From NCBI GenBank assembly GCA_007123515.1, contig SKKY01000051.1, forward strand, positions 1-13,548: a stretch of DNA of 13,548 nt, read 5' to 3'. This DNA is from Clostridia bacterium. Its GTDB lineage: Bacteria > Bacillota > Peptococcia > Peptococcales > SKKY01. Positions 1-7,457 of the stretch are shown piece after piece. Within the stretch, counting starts at the first letter, position 1, and every line of letters starts with the position of its first letter. The notes under the pieces were generated by a model. That model did not search any database. It was not told the DNA's origin and saw only the letters and a list, made by a program, of their open reading frames with translations. The translations under genes and the position numbers were made by a program.

Positions 1-644
1 AACTGATAGCCCTTTATGGGAAACCATGCACCCAGATGAATATGGGCCAGCAGCCAGCCAACCACTGCAGCAAAACCTCCGCCGAATATGGAGAATAGTA
101 TTATTTTATTAGCCCCGGCAGCCAGAAGCATCCCGGCCATAATCGGAACAAAAACTAAGGCATTGCCAAAATCGGGTTGAAGCATAATGAGAAAAAGGAT
201 TGGTAAAAGGAATGCAAAGTGAGGTAAAAAATCACGAAAGCGATCGAGCTGATCTCTTCTTTCTTCTAAAAAATGAGCAAAGGTGACAATATAGAGGATT
301 TTGCAGATTTCAGAAAACTGAAGACTACCAAATCCAGGCACAATAATCCATGAGCGCTGTCCATTTATTTCAGGAGCAAAAATAGGCACCAGAAATAAAC
401 CAACAAGCATAAAGGCATAAATATAGAGCCAGTACTTCTTTATATTTTCATAATCATATCTCTGAAAAAAGAGAATCGTTAGCAAACCGATAATAATCCA
501 GGTTGCCTGTTTGCCTGCTAAATCATTTTGCAAATGCAGTGTGGCACTCTCAATAATTAAAACACTGATGGCTAGCAACAGAACCAGAGCAACAATAAGA
601 AGGTAATCGAGCCTCTTTAGTTTTTTCAGATAACTTTCAAACAT
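1..644 (-). CDS. rodA: RodA, SEDS-family peptidoglycan glycosyltransferase (N-terminal 214 residues, runs off left edge)
   Basis: Only the first 214 codons lie in the window; the 3' end is beyond base 1. SEDS proteins polymerise lipid II into glycan strands in the cytoplasmic membrane, and RodA does so with a class B PBP during elongation. My translation starts MFESYLKKLKRLDYLL and shows several hydrophobic spans (about 13-31, 47-60, 72-90, 142-155, 163-178, 183-201). SEDS landmarks are NGQRSW (94-99), QFSEICK (109-115, usually QPSE-x-x-K) and QPDFGNA (156-162, usually QPDLGT). The ATG overlaps the minE stop by 8 bases (ATGTTTGA), and only a weak purine-rich tract precedes it, so translational coupling to minE is likely. 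Its cognate transpeptidase candidate, mrdA, is in the same run, which favours RodA over FtsW. FtsW remains a less likely alternative. Confidence 0.9.
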   Translation of the reverse strand, partial: MFESYLKKLKRLDYLLIVALVLLLAISVLIIESATLHLQNDLAGKQATWIIIGLLTILFFQRYDYENIKKYWLYIYAFMLVGLFLVPIFAPEINGQRSWIIVPGFGSLQFSEICKILYIVTFAHFLEERRDQLDRFRDFLPHFAFLLPILFLIMLQPDFGNALVFVPIMAGMLLAAGANKIILFSIFGGGFAAVVGWLLAHIHLGAWFPIKGYQ

Positions 645-909
645 TTCTTTTTCTCTTGATCTCGTTGATCGGAATGTTAGCGACTAATGTTGCCTGATTG
701 TTATTGTCATTTAATTCTACTTCTATATTATTATTATCCACATCAACATATTTACTAATCACTTGTATGATCTCCTTGCGGAGTGCCTCCAATACTTCAG
801 GAGACATGCTGGCTCTGTCATGAACCAGTACTAATTTAAGTCTGTCTTTGGCAATGCTCTTACTGCCTTTTTGGTTACTCTCTTTTTTTAGAAAATCAAA
901 AAATCCCAT
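637..909 (-). CDS. minE: MinE, cell division topological specificity factor
   Basis: Ninety residues, the usual size for MinE. MinE stimulates the MinD ATPase and strips MinCD from the membrane, producing the pole-to-pole oscillation that keeps the division inhibitor away from mid-cell. The N-terminus MGFFDFLKK is the amphipathic membrane-targeting segment. Residues about 20-33 (AKDRLKLVLVHDRA) match the conserved MinD-contact region, and the C-terminal half (about 36-85) is the topological-specificity domain ending in I-P-I. AAAGGAG sits a few bases upstream of the ATG. The gene is 11 bases after minD and overlaps rodA by 8 bases. Its presence separates this organism from Bacillus-type Min systems, which use DivIVA/MinJ. 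The middle contains an Asn/Asp-rich run (VDVDNNNIEVELNDNNNQ) between beta strands. Confidence 0.96.
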   Translation of the reverse strand: MGFFDFLKKESNQKGSKSIAKDRLKLVLVHDRASMSPEVLEALRKEIIQVISKYVDVDNNNIEVELNDNNNQATLVANIPINEIKRKRNV

Positions 910-920
910 AAGAATCTCCT

Positions 921-1712
921 TTACTTGCTAAATATTTTTAAAAATCTGTCCAGCAGACCTTCCTGAACTTCAAGATTAAGAAACGGTACTTCTTCTCCGA
1001 CAATTCTTTTTGCCGTATTCATATAGGCTTTTCCAGCCATCGAGTCTTCGTTGTTAACAGCGGGCTCTCCACGATTGGTTGATACAATGATAAATTCATC
1101 TTCCGGAATCACACCGATCAGCTTAATAGAGAGAATATCAATGATATCTTCGATATCCATCATATCGCCCTGTTTTACCATTTGAGGGCGCAAACGGTTT
1201 ATCACCAACCTGGTATCCGGAATTTCATTGGCTTCCAGCAGCCCAATAATCCTGTCAGCATCACGAACAGAAGATACTTCCGGTGTCGCTACCACAATTG
1301 CGCGGTCAGCGCCAATAATTGCATTTTTAAAGCCCTGCTCAATGCCGGCCGGACAATCCATAATAACATAGTCAAATTTTTCTTTGAGATCTTCCGTCAG
1401 CTTTTTGATTTCCTCTTCAGTAACAGCATTTTTGTCTTTTGTCTGTGCTGCGGGAAGTAAGAATAATCCCTCCAGACGCTTATCTTTAATTAACGCCTGA
1501 TTTAACCTGCAGTGGCCTTTTACAACATCAACGATATCATAAACGATTCTGTTTTCCAGACCCAGTACAACATCAAGATTTCTCAGACCAATATCGGTAT
1601 CAACCAGCACTACTTTTTTGTCAATCTTTGCCAGTGCGGTTCCGATGTTAGCGGTTGTTGTCGTTTTGCCTACTCCACCTTTACCAGAGGTGATTACTAT
1701 TACTTCTCCCAT
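921..1712 (-). CDS. minD: MinD, septum-site determining ATPase
   Basis: A 263-residue ParA/MinD-type ATPase that dimerises on the membrane with ATP and recruits MinC; MinE triggers hydrolysis. The deviant Walker A KGGVGKTT is at residues 11-18 with the signature Lys11 and the P-loop Lys16. The switch I region DTDIGLRN is at 38-45, and the switch II/Walker B DCPAGIE is at 119-125. The last residues (about 251-263, EGLLDRFLKIFSK) form the amphipathic membrane-targeting helix. GGAGG precedes the ATG at good spacing. It lies 15 bases after minC and 11 before minE, giving a minC-minD-minE order. All key residues appear intact, so a functional protein is expected. Confidence 0.98.
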   Translation of the reverse strand: MGEVIVITSGKGGVGKTTTTANIGTALAKIDKKVVLVDTDIGLRNLDVVLGLENRIVYDIVDVVKGHCRLNQALIKDKRLEGLFLLPAAQTKDKNAVTEEEIKKLTEDLKEKFDYVIMDCPAGIEQGFKNAIIGADRAIVVATPEVSSVRDADRIIGLLEANEIPDTRLVINRLRPQMVKQGDMMDIEDIIDILSIKLIGVIPEDEFIIVSTNRGEPAVNNEDSMAGKAYMNTAKRIVGEEVPFLNLEVQEGLLDRFLKIFSK

Positions 1713-1727
1713 ACTTTGACCTCCAAA

Positions 1728-2348
1728 TTAGATTTTTTCTATTACGATACGACCCTTTATGATTCTGGCAAGTTCTGGTTCCGGAAAATCACTGAAACTG
1801 CCTTCCGGGGCTTTAGCGATACAATCTGCTATTTTTATGATGCTCGGTTCAAACCGGTTAGCATAAATAACCGTCTCGCTGTCACCATTATAGCCGGCAA
1901 AAACATTGCCTTTAAGATTCCCGATTATTATAACATGTCCGGCCGCTTTAATTTCAGCACCGGGATTAACATCACCGATCACTACAATAGTCCCGTCATG
2001 TTCTATTTTCTGCCCGGAACGGATATTCTTCTGAAGCAGCAGCGTGCTTCCTTCTGATTGAATGCTGCCATAACTATCCGTCTGGCCATGCTGACCGCCC
2101 GGGGAATCGTGTCTGTGATTTTTTACCTTTATTCCCAATGATTGTAACAAATTTTCTATAATTTTCATATCCTCAACCTCTTGATCTGAATTTTCAAGAA
2201 TCACAAACACTTCTTTTTCTGTTCCCCAAAATGCGGCCGCTTCTTTAAATGTTTTTTTCAGATCTTCTTCAATTTTCAAAAGCTCTTCGTTCATATCGAA
2301 AATTAAAAAAATTCCCTCTGTATTGGCTTTTAATGTCACTGCTTTCAT
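1728..2348 (-). CDS. minC: MinC, septum-site determining inhibitor of FtsZ
   Basis: The chosen start gives 206 residues beginning MKAVTLKANTEGIFL. The reading frame stays open upstream into mrdA (to about 2546), but that extension is a shadow of mrdA. The ATG at 2348 has CGGAGAG in front and lies 4 bases after the mrdA stop. MinC blocks FtsZ assembly away from mid-cell. The N-terminal domain (about 1-76) is the FtsZ-acting half. A polar, His/Gly-rich linker follows (about 78-100), and then the C-terminal beta-helix (about 103-206). That domain shows the MinD-contact motif RSGQ (110-113), VVIGDVNPGAE (122-132) and GNLKGNVFAG (143-152). It is a little shorter than many MinC proteins (220-230 residues), mostly in the N-terminal half and linker. 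Confidence 0.95.
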   Translation of the reverse strand: MKAVTLKANTEGIFLIFDMNEELLKIEEDLKKTFKEAAAFWGTEKEVFVILENSDQEVEDMKIIENLLQSLGIKVKNHRHDSPGGQHGQTDSYGSIQSEGSTLLLQKNIRSGQKIEHDGTIVVIGDVNPGAEIKAAGHVIIIGNLKGNVFAGYNGDSETVIYANRFEPSIIKIADCIAKAPEGSFSDFPEPELARIIKGRIVIEKI

Positions 2349-2352
2349 ATCG

Positions 2353-4338
2353 TCACTCTCCGGGCTGATTAAGACCAAAATACTGGTCAAAGAGTATTTT
2401 TGCAAGCCTGCCGGCTGATCCGCTGCCACTGTTTCCTGCTTCGACAATCCCAAAAAACACAACTTCAGGATCATCAGCCGGAGCAAACGCAGTAAAAAGG
2501 CCGTCTGACTGCATGATTCTGGAGGTCTGAGCGCCTCCGAAACCATCTGGTTCTTCTACGGTTATATCTCGTTGTGCGGTTCCGGTTTTTGCGGCTACCG
2601 GTATAGGGTAATTTCGGAATATACCGTGCGCTGTCCCTAATGGTTCGGTGGCCATAATCATCCCGCGAATGGTTTTTTCCATCGCATCCTGTGAAACATT
2701 AGCCACGCCCGATACTTCCGGTTCGAATTGTTTAATCAATTCGCCTTCTTCGGAAAATATCTTTTCAACGATATAGGGTTTCATTCTGACACCCTCATTA
2801 GCCAGCTGAGCCACATAGGAGGCCAGCTGCAAGGGCGTATAGTTCTGTCGTCCCTGACCAATCGCTACGTTATAGGTGTCGGCTGCATGCCAGGAAGTAT
2901 TCCAGTTTACGTCGATCTGCCATTGCGCTCGCATTCTGTTTAGTTCTCTGTTGCGTTCCCGCTCCAGTGAGCTCTTTTCATCCTCCGGAGCTTCTTTGAT
3001 CTTTAGTTCGTACTCTGCTTCAAGATTACTGATTCTTGCCTCATAACGGTTATTGGTTGCTGTTTCGGCCCATTTAAAATAGGCTTCGCGTTTTTCTGCA
3101 TTAGGAAGTCCCTGAAAAACGGTACTGCCTAAACTTTCGTAAGGTAAATCGATTCCGGTGGGCAGGTGCAGGCCGAATTCTTCTCCCATTTTGGTAATGT
3201 TATCAATGCCGGCTCTTCTTCCCATTTCCTGAAAATACACATTGTCAGACTGAGCCATACCGCTGTAATAGTTATAGGGGCCAATTCGGGCAATGGAACG
3301 GATATACGGCGGCTCCCAATAGGCTCCGCGGTTATAGATAATTTCCTGCGGGTTGATCTTTGCATACTCTAAGGCTGCCATACCGGTAATCATTTTATAA
3401 GTTGATCCGGGAATGTATCGTCCCTGAGTCACTTTATTCTGGGTTCGGATCGGATCATTCGGCCTTGAAGACATCGCAAGAATTCTGCCTGTCTTTACCT
3501 CCATCATCACAACCGCTCCCTGATCGGCAAACTGGGTTCTTGTATTTCCCTGCAGTTCTTCTAAAAGCTCATCAAAGCTTTCATCAAGAAGTTTCTGCAG
3601 CTCAAAATCAATTGTCAGCATCACATTATTACCGGCAATCGCTTCGTTTGTTTCAAGAAAACCAATCGGTCTGTTATTTGCATTAACTTCTACACGCTGA
3701 AAACCATCAGCCCCACGTAAAAAGGATTCGTATTGTCTTTCTACTCCTGACTTACCAATCAGATCGCCAAGACGATAGTCTTCAAATCCTGGCTGATTGA
3801 CCTCCGGTCCGATTTCGCTGGTAAATCCCATTACATGAGAAGCCATGCCGGGATAAAGGTTGACCCGCTTTGGAGACTCTATAATCCGGATACCGGGAAG
3901 TTCACTTTTGCGCGCCTCTAGTCTTGATACTTCTTCAATGCTTAATCCTCTTTTAACGACAATCGGAGCATAGGAACGAAAGCGATTCTCATAGATTCGC
4001 TCATGAATCCATTCCTGATCAATATCCTGATCATCTAAAAGGTCCACCAATGTGACTAGTGCCTGATCGGCTCCGACCACATCCATATAGGTCAGGTACA
4101 AGTCAAAGGAAGGATAATCCCGCACCAAAACTTCCTCATCTCTGGAGATAATATCGCCCCGGGGAGCAGGAATGCTGATTAATCTCATCCTGTTTGATTC
4201 GGCTCTTGTCTGATACACATGAGCATCGATAATTTGCATTTTAAATAATGTCCCGAACAAAATAACAAAGCAAAGCAATGACAATATTTTAAACACAAAA
4301 AGATTTTTTTTTAGAGATTCTCTTGTTCTTAAATCCAT
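2353..4338 (-). CDS. mrdA: Penicillin-binding protein 2 (elongasome class B PBP, D,D-transpeptidase)
   Basis: A 661-residue monofunctional transpeptidase that cross-links glycan strands made by RodA on the outside of the membrane. One N-terminal membrane span (about 13-34) anchors it. The PBP dimerisation domain follows, with the PAPRGDIISRD signature at 58-67, then the transpeptidase domain from about 235. Catalytic motifs are complete: S312-T-Y-K315 (nucleophile Ser312), S364-D-N366 and K584-T-G586. Between SDN and the conserved NVAIGQG (490-496) lies an unusually long charged segment (about 412-485) that looks helical or coiled-coil. The ATG has GAGGATG upstream, overlapping the mreD stop, and mreD ends 7 bases before. 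Position between mreD and minC and the rodA downstream support the elongation role rather than a divisome PBP. Confidence 0.96.
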   Translation of the reverse strand: MDLRTRESLKKNLFVFKILSLLCFVILFGTLFKMQIIDAHVYQTRAESNRMRLISIPAPRGDIISRDEEVLVRDYPSFDLYLTYMDVVGADQALVTLVDLLDDQDIDQEWIHERIYENRFRSYAPIVVKRGLSIEEVSRLEARKSELPGIRIIESPKRVNLYPGMASHVMGFTSEIGPEVNQPGFEDYRLGDLIGKSGVERQYESFLRGADGFQRVEVNANNRPIGFLETNEAIAGNNVMLTIDFELQKLLDESFDELLEELQGNTRTQFADQGAVVMMEVKTGRILAMSSRPNDPIRTQNKVTQGRYIPGSTYKMITGMAALEYAKINPQEIIYNRGAYWEPPYIRSIARIGPYNYYSGMAQSDNVYFQEMGRRAGIDNITKMGEEFGLHLPTGIDLPYESLGSTVFQGLPNAEKREAYFKWAETATNNRYEARISNLEAEYELKIKEAPEDEKSSLERERNRELNRMRAQWQIDVNWNTSWHAADTYNVAIGQGRQNYTPLQLASYVAQLANEGVRMKPYIVEKIFSEEGELIKQFEPEVSGVANVSQDAMEKTIRGMIMATEPLGTAHGIFRNYPIPVAAKTGTAQRDITVEEPDGFGGAQTSRIMQSDGLFTAFAPADDPEVVFFGIVEAGNSGSGSAGRLAKILFDQYFGLNQPGE

Positions 4339-4345
4339 GTCATCC

Positions 4346-4825
4346 TCACTTTTCTTTGTTTGTAATATGGTAGGTAATCACGTAAAAAAATGGCAGAAAA
4401 ATCAGATTGTAAATGCTTTGCAGCATGCTGATACGCAAGTAGTACCCTACGCTAATCGGACTGCTAAATATGGAATAAAAAGTCCATAAAAAGAAATTAG
4501 ACAGAAAAGTGGTCACGATAAGGATAGCCACAGGAAGCCAGTAATTTTCTTTATAAATATTTTTCGCAAAAAAACCAACAGCCAGACCAATAATAAGTCT
4601 GTTGATTACCATAGGTCCGATAAATTGTCCAATAAATAGATCCTCAAGCAGACCCAGGCCCGCTCCCATAGCCATTCCTTTTTTGTGTCCGTTAAAAATG
4701 GAATAAAAAACCAGACAGGTAAGTAAGATGTCCGGTTTTACTCCGCCGATGGAAAAATAATCAAAAAACGAGCTCTGCAGAATCAAGCCCAGGTATGATA
4801 TGATGACAACGATAATTTCAAGCAA
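4346..4825 (-). CDS. mreD: MreD, rod shape-determining membrane protein
   Basis: A 159-residue, very hydrophobic protein with about five membrane spans, typical of MreD, which sits with MreC and RodA/PBP2 in the elongasome. The segment GGVKPDILL (27-35) and the glycine-rich G-x-G-x-GLLEDLFIG region (54-66) match the family pattern. The start codon is TTG (4825-4823): the upstream frame has no other start near a ribosome site, and GGAG lies 7 bases before this TTG, inside the last codons and stop of mreC (GAG-ATG-GAG-TAA). The gene therefore depends on ribosomes finishing mreC or rebinding there. It is 4 bases after mreC and 7 before mrdA. Confidence 0.93.
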   Translation of the reverse strand: MLEIIVVIISYLGLILQSSFFDYFSIGGVKPDILLTCLVFYSIFNGHKKGMAMGAGLGLLEDLFIGQFIGPMVINRLIIGLAVGFFAKNIYKENYWLPVAILIVTTFLSNFFLWTFYSIFSSPISVGYYLRISMLQSIYNLIFLPFFYVITYHITNKEK

Positions 4826-4829
4826 TGTT

Positions 4830-5702
4830 TTACTCCATCTCTTCCTCTTCTATTTCATCCTCAAATATAGACTTCTTGTAATTTGAAATAACAAAAACCT
4901 CTTCAAGACTTTCAAAATCAACCACAGGTGCCAGAATGGCTGTTTTTGTAAACCCTCTTTGCGTCTCAATGATTTCCTGAACAACTCCTACGTTCAGCTC
5001 GGCCGGATAAAAATCATCCAGCCCTGAGGTAATGACTCTGTCACCTTCAGTAATTTCCATCTCTTTTGGCAAGTGAACAAAAGAGAGCTGGTTCTGATCG
5101 ATGCCTTTACCCTGCACAATCCCAATGGTCTTTCTCGTTTCAAAGAGTCTAGCACCAACACCGGAATCACTGTCAAGAATCAATAGCACTTCTGACGTAC
5201 CCGCCGAAACATTAATTACTTTTCCGACAAGTCCCTGATGATTAATGACCACCATATTTTCCTCAATGCCATCATTGCGTCCCAGATTAATAAACAAACT
5301 CCTTTGCCAGTTATTGCTGCTTTTGCCGATAATTCTGGCTACAACCAGGTCGAAATTTTCCTCTGTTTGCTCTTTATAGTCCAACAGATTTCTTAATCTC
5401 TGATTCTCCTGCTGATCTTTTCTTAACAGATCGATTTCATAACTGTAACTGCTTATTTCTTTTCTTAGCTGAACATTTTCCTCTCTTAATTCGGAAAGTT
5501 CACCCATATCCAAAAACAGTACCTGCGCCCTGTCCGAAACCTGATTAAATACCAGCTGAAACGGATATGAAACCACGCGAACCGCTCTTTCCACAAAATT
5601 AAGCGAATTTTTTTCCCTGGCCGTTACAGCACCGATAACACTCACTGCCACGAAAAAGATAAGAATCACAGACACTAATTTCACTATCTTTTTATTATCC
5701 AT
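4830..5702 (-). CDS. mreC: MreC, rod shape-determining protein
   Basis: 290 residues, normal for MreC. It is a bitopic membrane protein that links cytoplasmic MreB to the external PBP2. A short basic N-terminus (MDNKKIVK) precedes a membrane span (about 9-27). A coiled coil with L/I heptads follows (about 67-110), then the beta-rich extracellular domain, including NLGRNDGIEENMVVIN and a second G-D-x-V-I-T-S-G-L segment around 218-228. The C-terminus is strikingly acidic (EDEIEEEEME). The ATG lies 2 bases after the mreB stop, and its Shine-Dalgarno AGGAG is formed by the last mreB codons (AGG-AGA-TAA), so translation is probably coupled. Same operon run as mreB and mreD. Confidence 0.96.
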   Translation of the reverse strand: MDNKKIVKLVSVILIFFVAVSVIGAVTAREKNSLNFVERAVRVVSYPFQLVFNQVSDRAQVLFLDMGELSELREENVQLRKEISSYSYEIDLLRKDQQENQRLRNLLDYKEQTEENFDLVVARIIGKSSNNWQRSLFINLGRNDGIEENMVVINHQGLVGKVINVSAGTSEVLLILDSDSGVGARLFETRKTIGIVQGKGIDQNQLSFVHLPKEMEITEGDRVITSGLDDFYPAELNVGVVQEIIETQRGFTKTAILAPVVDFESLEEVFVISNYKKSIFEDEIEEEEME

Positions 5703-5704
5703 GA

Positions 5705-6730
5705 TTATCTCCTGCTATATCGTTTTTTTGTTATGATCCCTTTTAGTTTGTCAATGTTTTCAATCATCTTGCTCGTACCAAGAACAACCGCTGATAAAGG
5801 ATCCTCTGCCACAAATACAGGAATACCGGTTTCCTCGGCAATAATTCTGTCCAAACCTTTTAAAAGAGCTCCTCCGCCGGCGAGTACAATTCCCCGATCC
5901 ATAACATCAGAAGCCAATTCAGGAGGTGTTTTTTCCAGACAGGCTTTTACCGCCTCTACTATCTTTTTGATGGTCTCATGTAATGCATAATAGATTTCTT
6001 CTTCTGTTATGACAATATTCTTCGGTAGGCCAGATACTAAATCGCGTCCCTTTACATTATAGGTCAGACCCTCTTTAAGGTTATACGCACTTCCGATAGA
6101 CACTTTTATGTGCTCGGCTGTCGGTTCCCCGATCATCAGATTATATTGTTGCTTAATATAGTTGATAATCGCGCTGTTTAGTTCATCACCAGCTGTACGG
6201 ATTGACTTGCTCGCTACAATTCCGCCAAGGGAGATCACGGCCACATCCGTCGTGCCGCCACCGATATCAACAATCATACTACCTGTGGGCTCTTCAACGG
6301 GAAGGTTGACGCCAATCGCGGCTGCCATTGGCTCTTCTAAAATATAGGCTTCCGATGCACCGGCCTGTATGGCCGCCTCTTTAACGGCTCTTTCCTCTAC
6401 CGAAGTCACATCAGCCGGTACGCAGATCACAACCCGTTTCTTTGAGAAAAAACCACTGATTTCCGGAACCTGTCCTAAAAAATATTTAATCATATTATAG
6501 GTTGTATCAAAATCAGCGATCACGCCGTCTCTCATTGGACGAATCGCAATAATATTACCCGGTGTTCTTCCGATCATTTTCTGCGCCTCTGTACCTACAG
6601 CCAAAATTTTATTATTATCTGTATTAACAGCGACAACCGAAGGTTCCCGCAATACAATACCTTTTCCTTTTAAATATACCAGAGAATTTGCTGTCCCCAG
6701 ATCGATACCGATATCTTTGTACCCTACCAT
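5705..6730 (-). CDS. mreB: MreB, actin-like rod shape-determining protein
   Basis: A 341-residue bacterial actin that forms membrane-bound filaments orienting lateral-wall synthesis. The actin-fold nucleotide motifs are all present: phosphate 1 GIDLGTANS (8-16), phosphate 2 VDIGGGTTDVAV (154-165) and the adenosine motif LAGGGALLKG (283-292). The conserved LEEPMAAAIG stretch is at 131-140. It ends in a basic tail (KKRYSRR). The ATG has GGGGAG upstream; the N-terminal MVGYKDIGIDLG is shorter than in Gram-negative MreB. It follows radC by 24 bases and precedes mreC by 2, giving the standard radC-mreB-mreC-mreD order. A paralogue such as Mbl is possible by similarity, but the position directly before mreC supports MreB. 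Confidence 0.98.
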   Translation of the reverse strand: MVGYKDIGIDLGTANSLVYLKGKGIVLREPSVVAVNTDNNKILAVGTEAQKMIGRTPGNIIAIRPMRDGVIADFDTTYNMIKYFLGQVPEISGFFSKKRVVICVPADVTSVEERAVKEAAIQAGASEAYILEEPMAAAIGVNLPVEEPTGSMIVDIGGGTTDVAVISLGGIVASKSIRTAGDELNSAIINYIKQQYNLMIGEPTAEHIKVSIGSAYNLKEGLTYNVKGRDLVSGLPKNIVITEEEIYYALHETIKKIVEAVKACLEKTPPELASDVMDRGIVLAGGGALLKGLDRIIAEETGIPVFVAEDPLSAVVLGTSKMIENIDKLKGIITKKRYSRR

Positions 6731-6754
6731 TTATTTCTCCCCATTTCAAAAAAT

Positions 6755-7447
6755 CTAAAATATATTGTTTTCCTTCATACTATAATACCTCATTTCACCA
6801 ATTATAACATGATCGAATAGTTTTATTTTTAAAATTTCACTAACTTTTAACAATTCCTTTGTTAGAAAAATATCTTCCTTACTTGGTTCCGGGTCTCCGC
6901 TTGGATGATTATGAATTAAAATGACTGATGCCGCACTTCGCCTGATGGCTTTTTTAAAGATCTCCCTTGGATGAGCCAGAGAACTGTTAAGATTTCCGAT
7001 AGAAATCGTTTCAATCCCTATCACTCTGTTTTTGGTATTTAGTAATATGGCTTTAAAATATTCTCTGTCATAAGAGCGCATCTCTTCCATCACCAGATTA
7101 GCCACATCCTGAGGGTTGGAAATGCAAGGCCTTTCTTCTACTTTCTCCGCATTGATTCGTTTAGCCAATTCCGTTGCCGCCATAATTCGGGCAGCCTTTA
7201 CCTCTCCGATTCCCTGGATGCCAGTAAGCTCTTCCGCCGTAGTCTCTGTTAGCTCATGCAAGGTCCTTTGCGAGAGCAGTTCGGTTGAAAGCTGTAGCGC
7301 CGTTTTGTTTCTGGTCCCTGAGTTTAGTAAAATGGCTACTATTTCGTTGTTATTAAGTGCTGGTGCACCGAGTCTGAGCATTCTTTCTACGGGTTTACTT
7401 TCTGCAGGATAATGACGCATAGTCACATGATTTGCTTTTTGTTCCAT
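6755..7447 (-). CDS. radC: RadC-family (JAMM/MPN+) protein
   Basis: 230 residues from the ATG at 7447, chosen because AAGGTGAG lies just upstream. An in-frame TTG at 7465 has no ribosome site and overlaps the maf end, so I reject it. The N-terminal part carries a helix-hairpin-helix-like segment, LTGIQGIGEVKAARI (75-89). The C-terminal MPN+ domain has the metal-binding motif H179-N-H181-P-S-G-D185 and the family segment SSLAHPREIFKKAI. Known knowledge: despite the name, a role in DNA repair was not upheld for E. coli RadC, and the biochemical role of chromosomal RadC is not settled; the motif predicts a zinc-dependent peptidase-type fold. It sits 10 bases after maf and 24 before mreB, a common arrangement in Firmicutes. 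Confidence 0.95.
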   Translation of the reverse strand: MEQKANHVTMRHYPAESKPVERMLRLGAPALNNNEIVAILLNSGTRNKTALQLSTELLSQRTLHELTETTAEELTGIQGIGEVKAARIMAATELAKRINAEKVEERPCISNPQDVANLVMEEMRSYDREYFKAILLNTKNRVIGIETISIGNLNSSLAHPREIFKKAIRRSAASVILIHNHPSGDPEPSKEDIFLTKELLKVSEILKIKLFDHVIIGEMRYYSMKENNIF

Positions 7448-7457
7448 TTTCTCACCT

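Noticed and set aside
1512..2057. Long plus-strand open frame (181 codons) opposite minC and minD
   Set aside because: It lies antisense to clearly conserved genes, has no visible ribosome site or family motif, and its composition is that expected from the opposite-strand codons.
2349..2546. N-terminal extension of minC into mrdA
   Set aside because: The extra residues are a frame shadow of the conserved PBP2 C-terminus; the ATG at 2348 has its own Shine-Dalgarno and matches MinC length.
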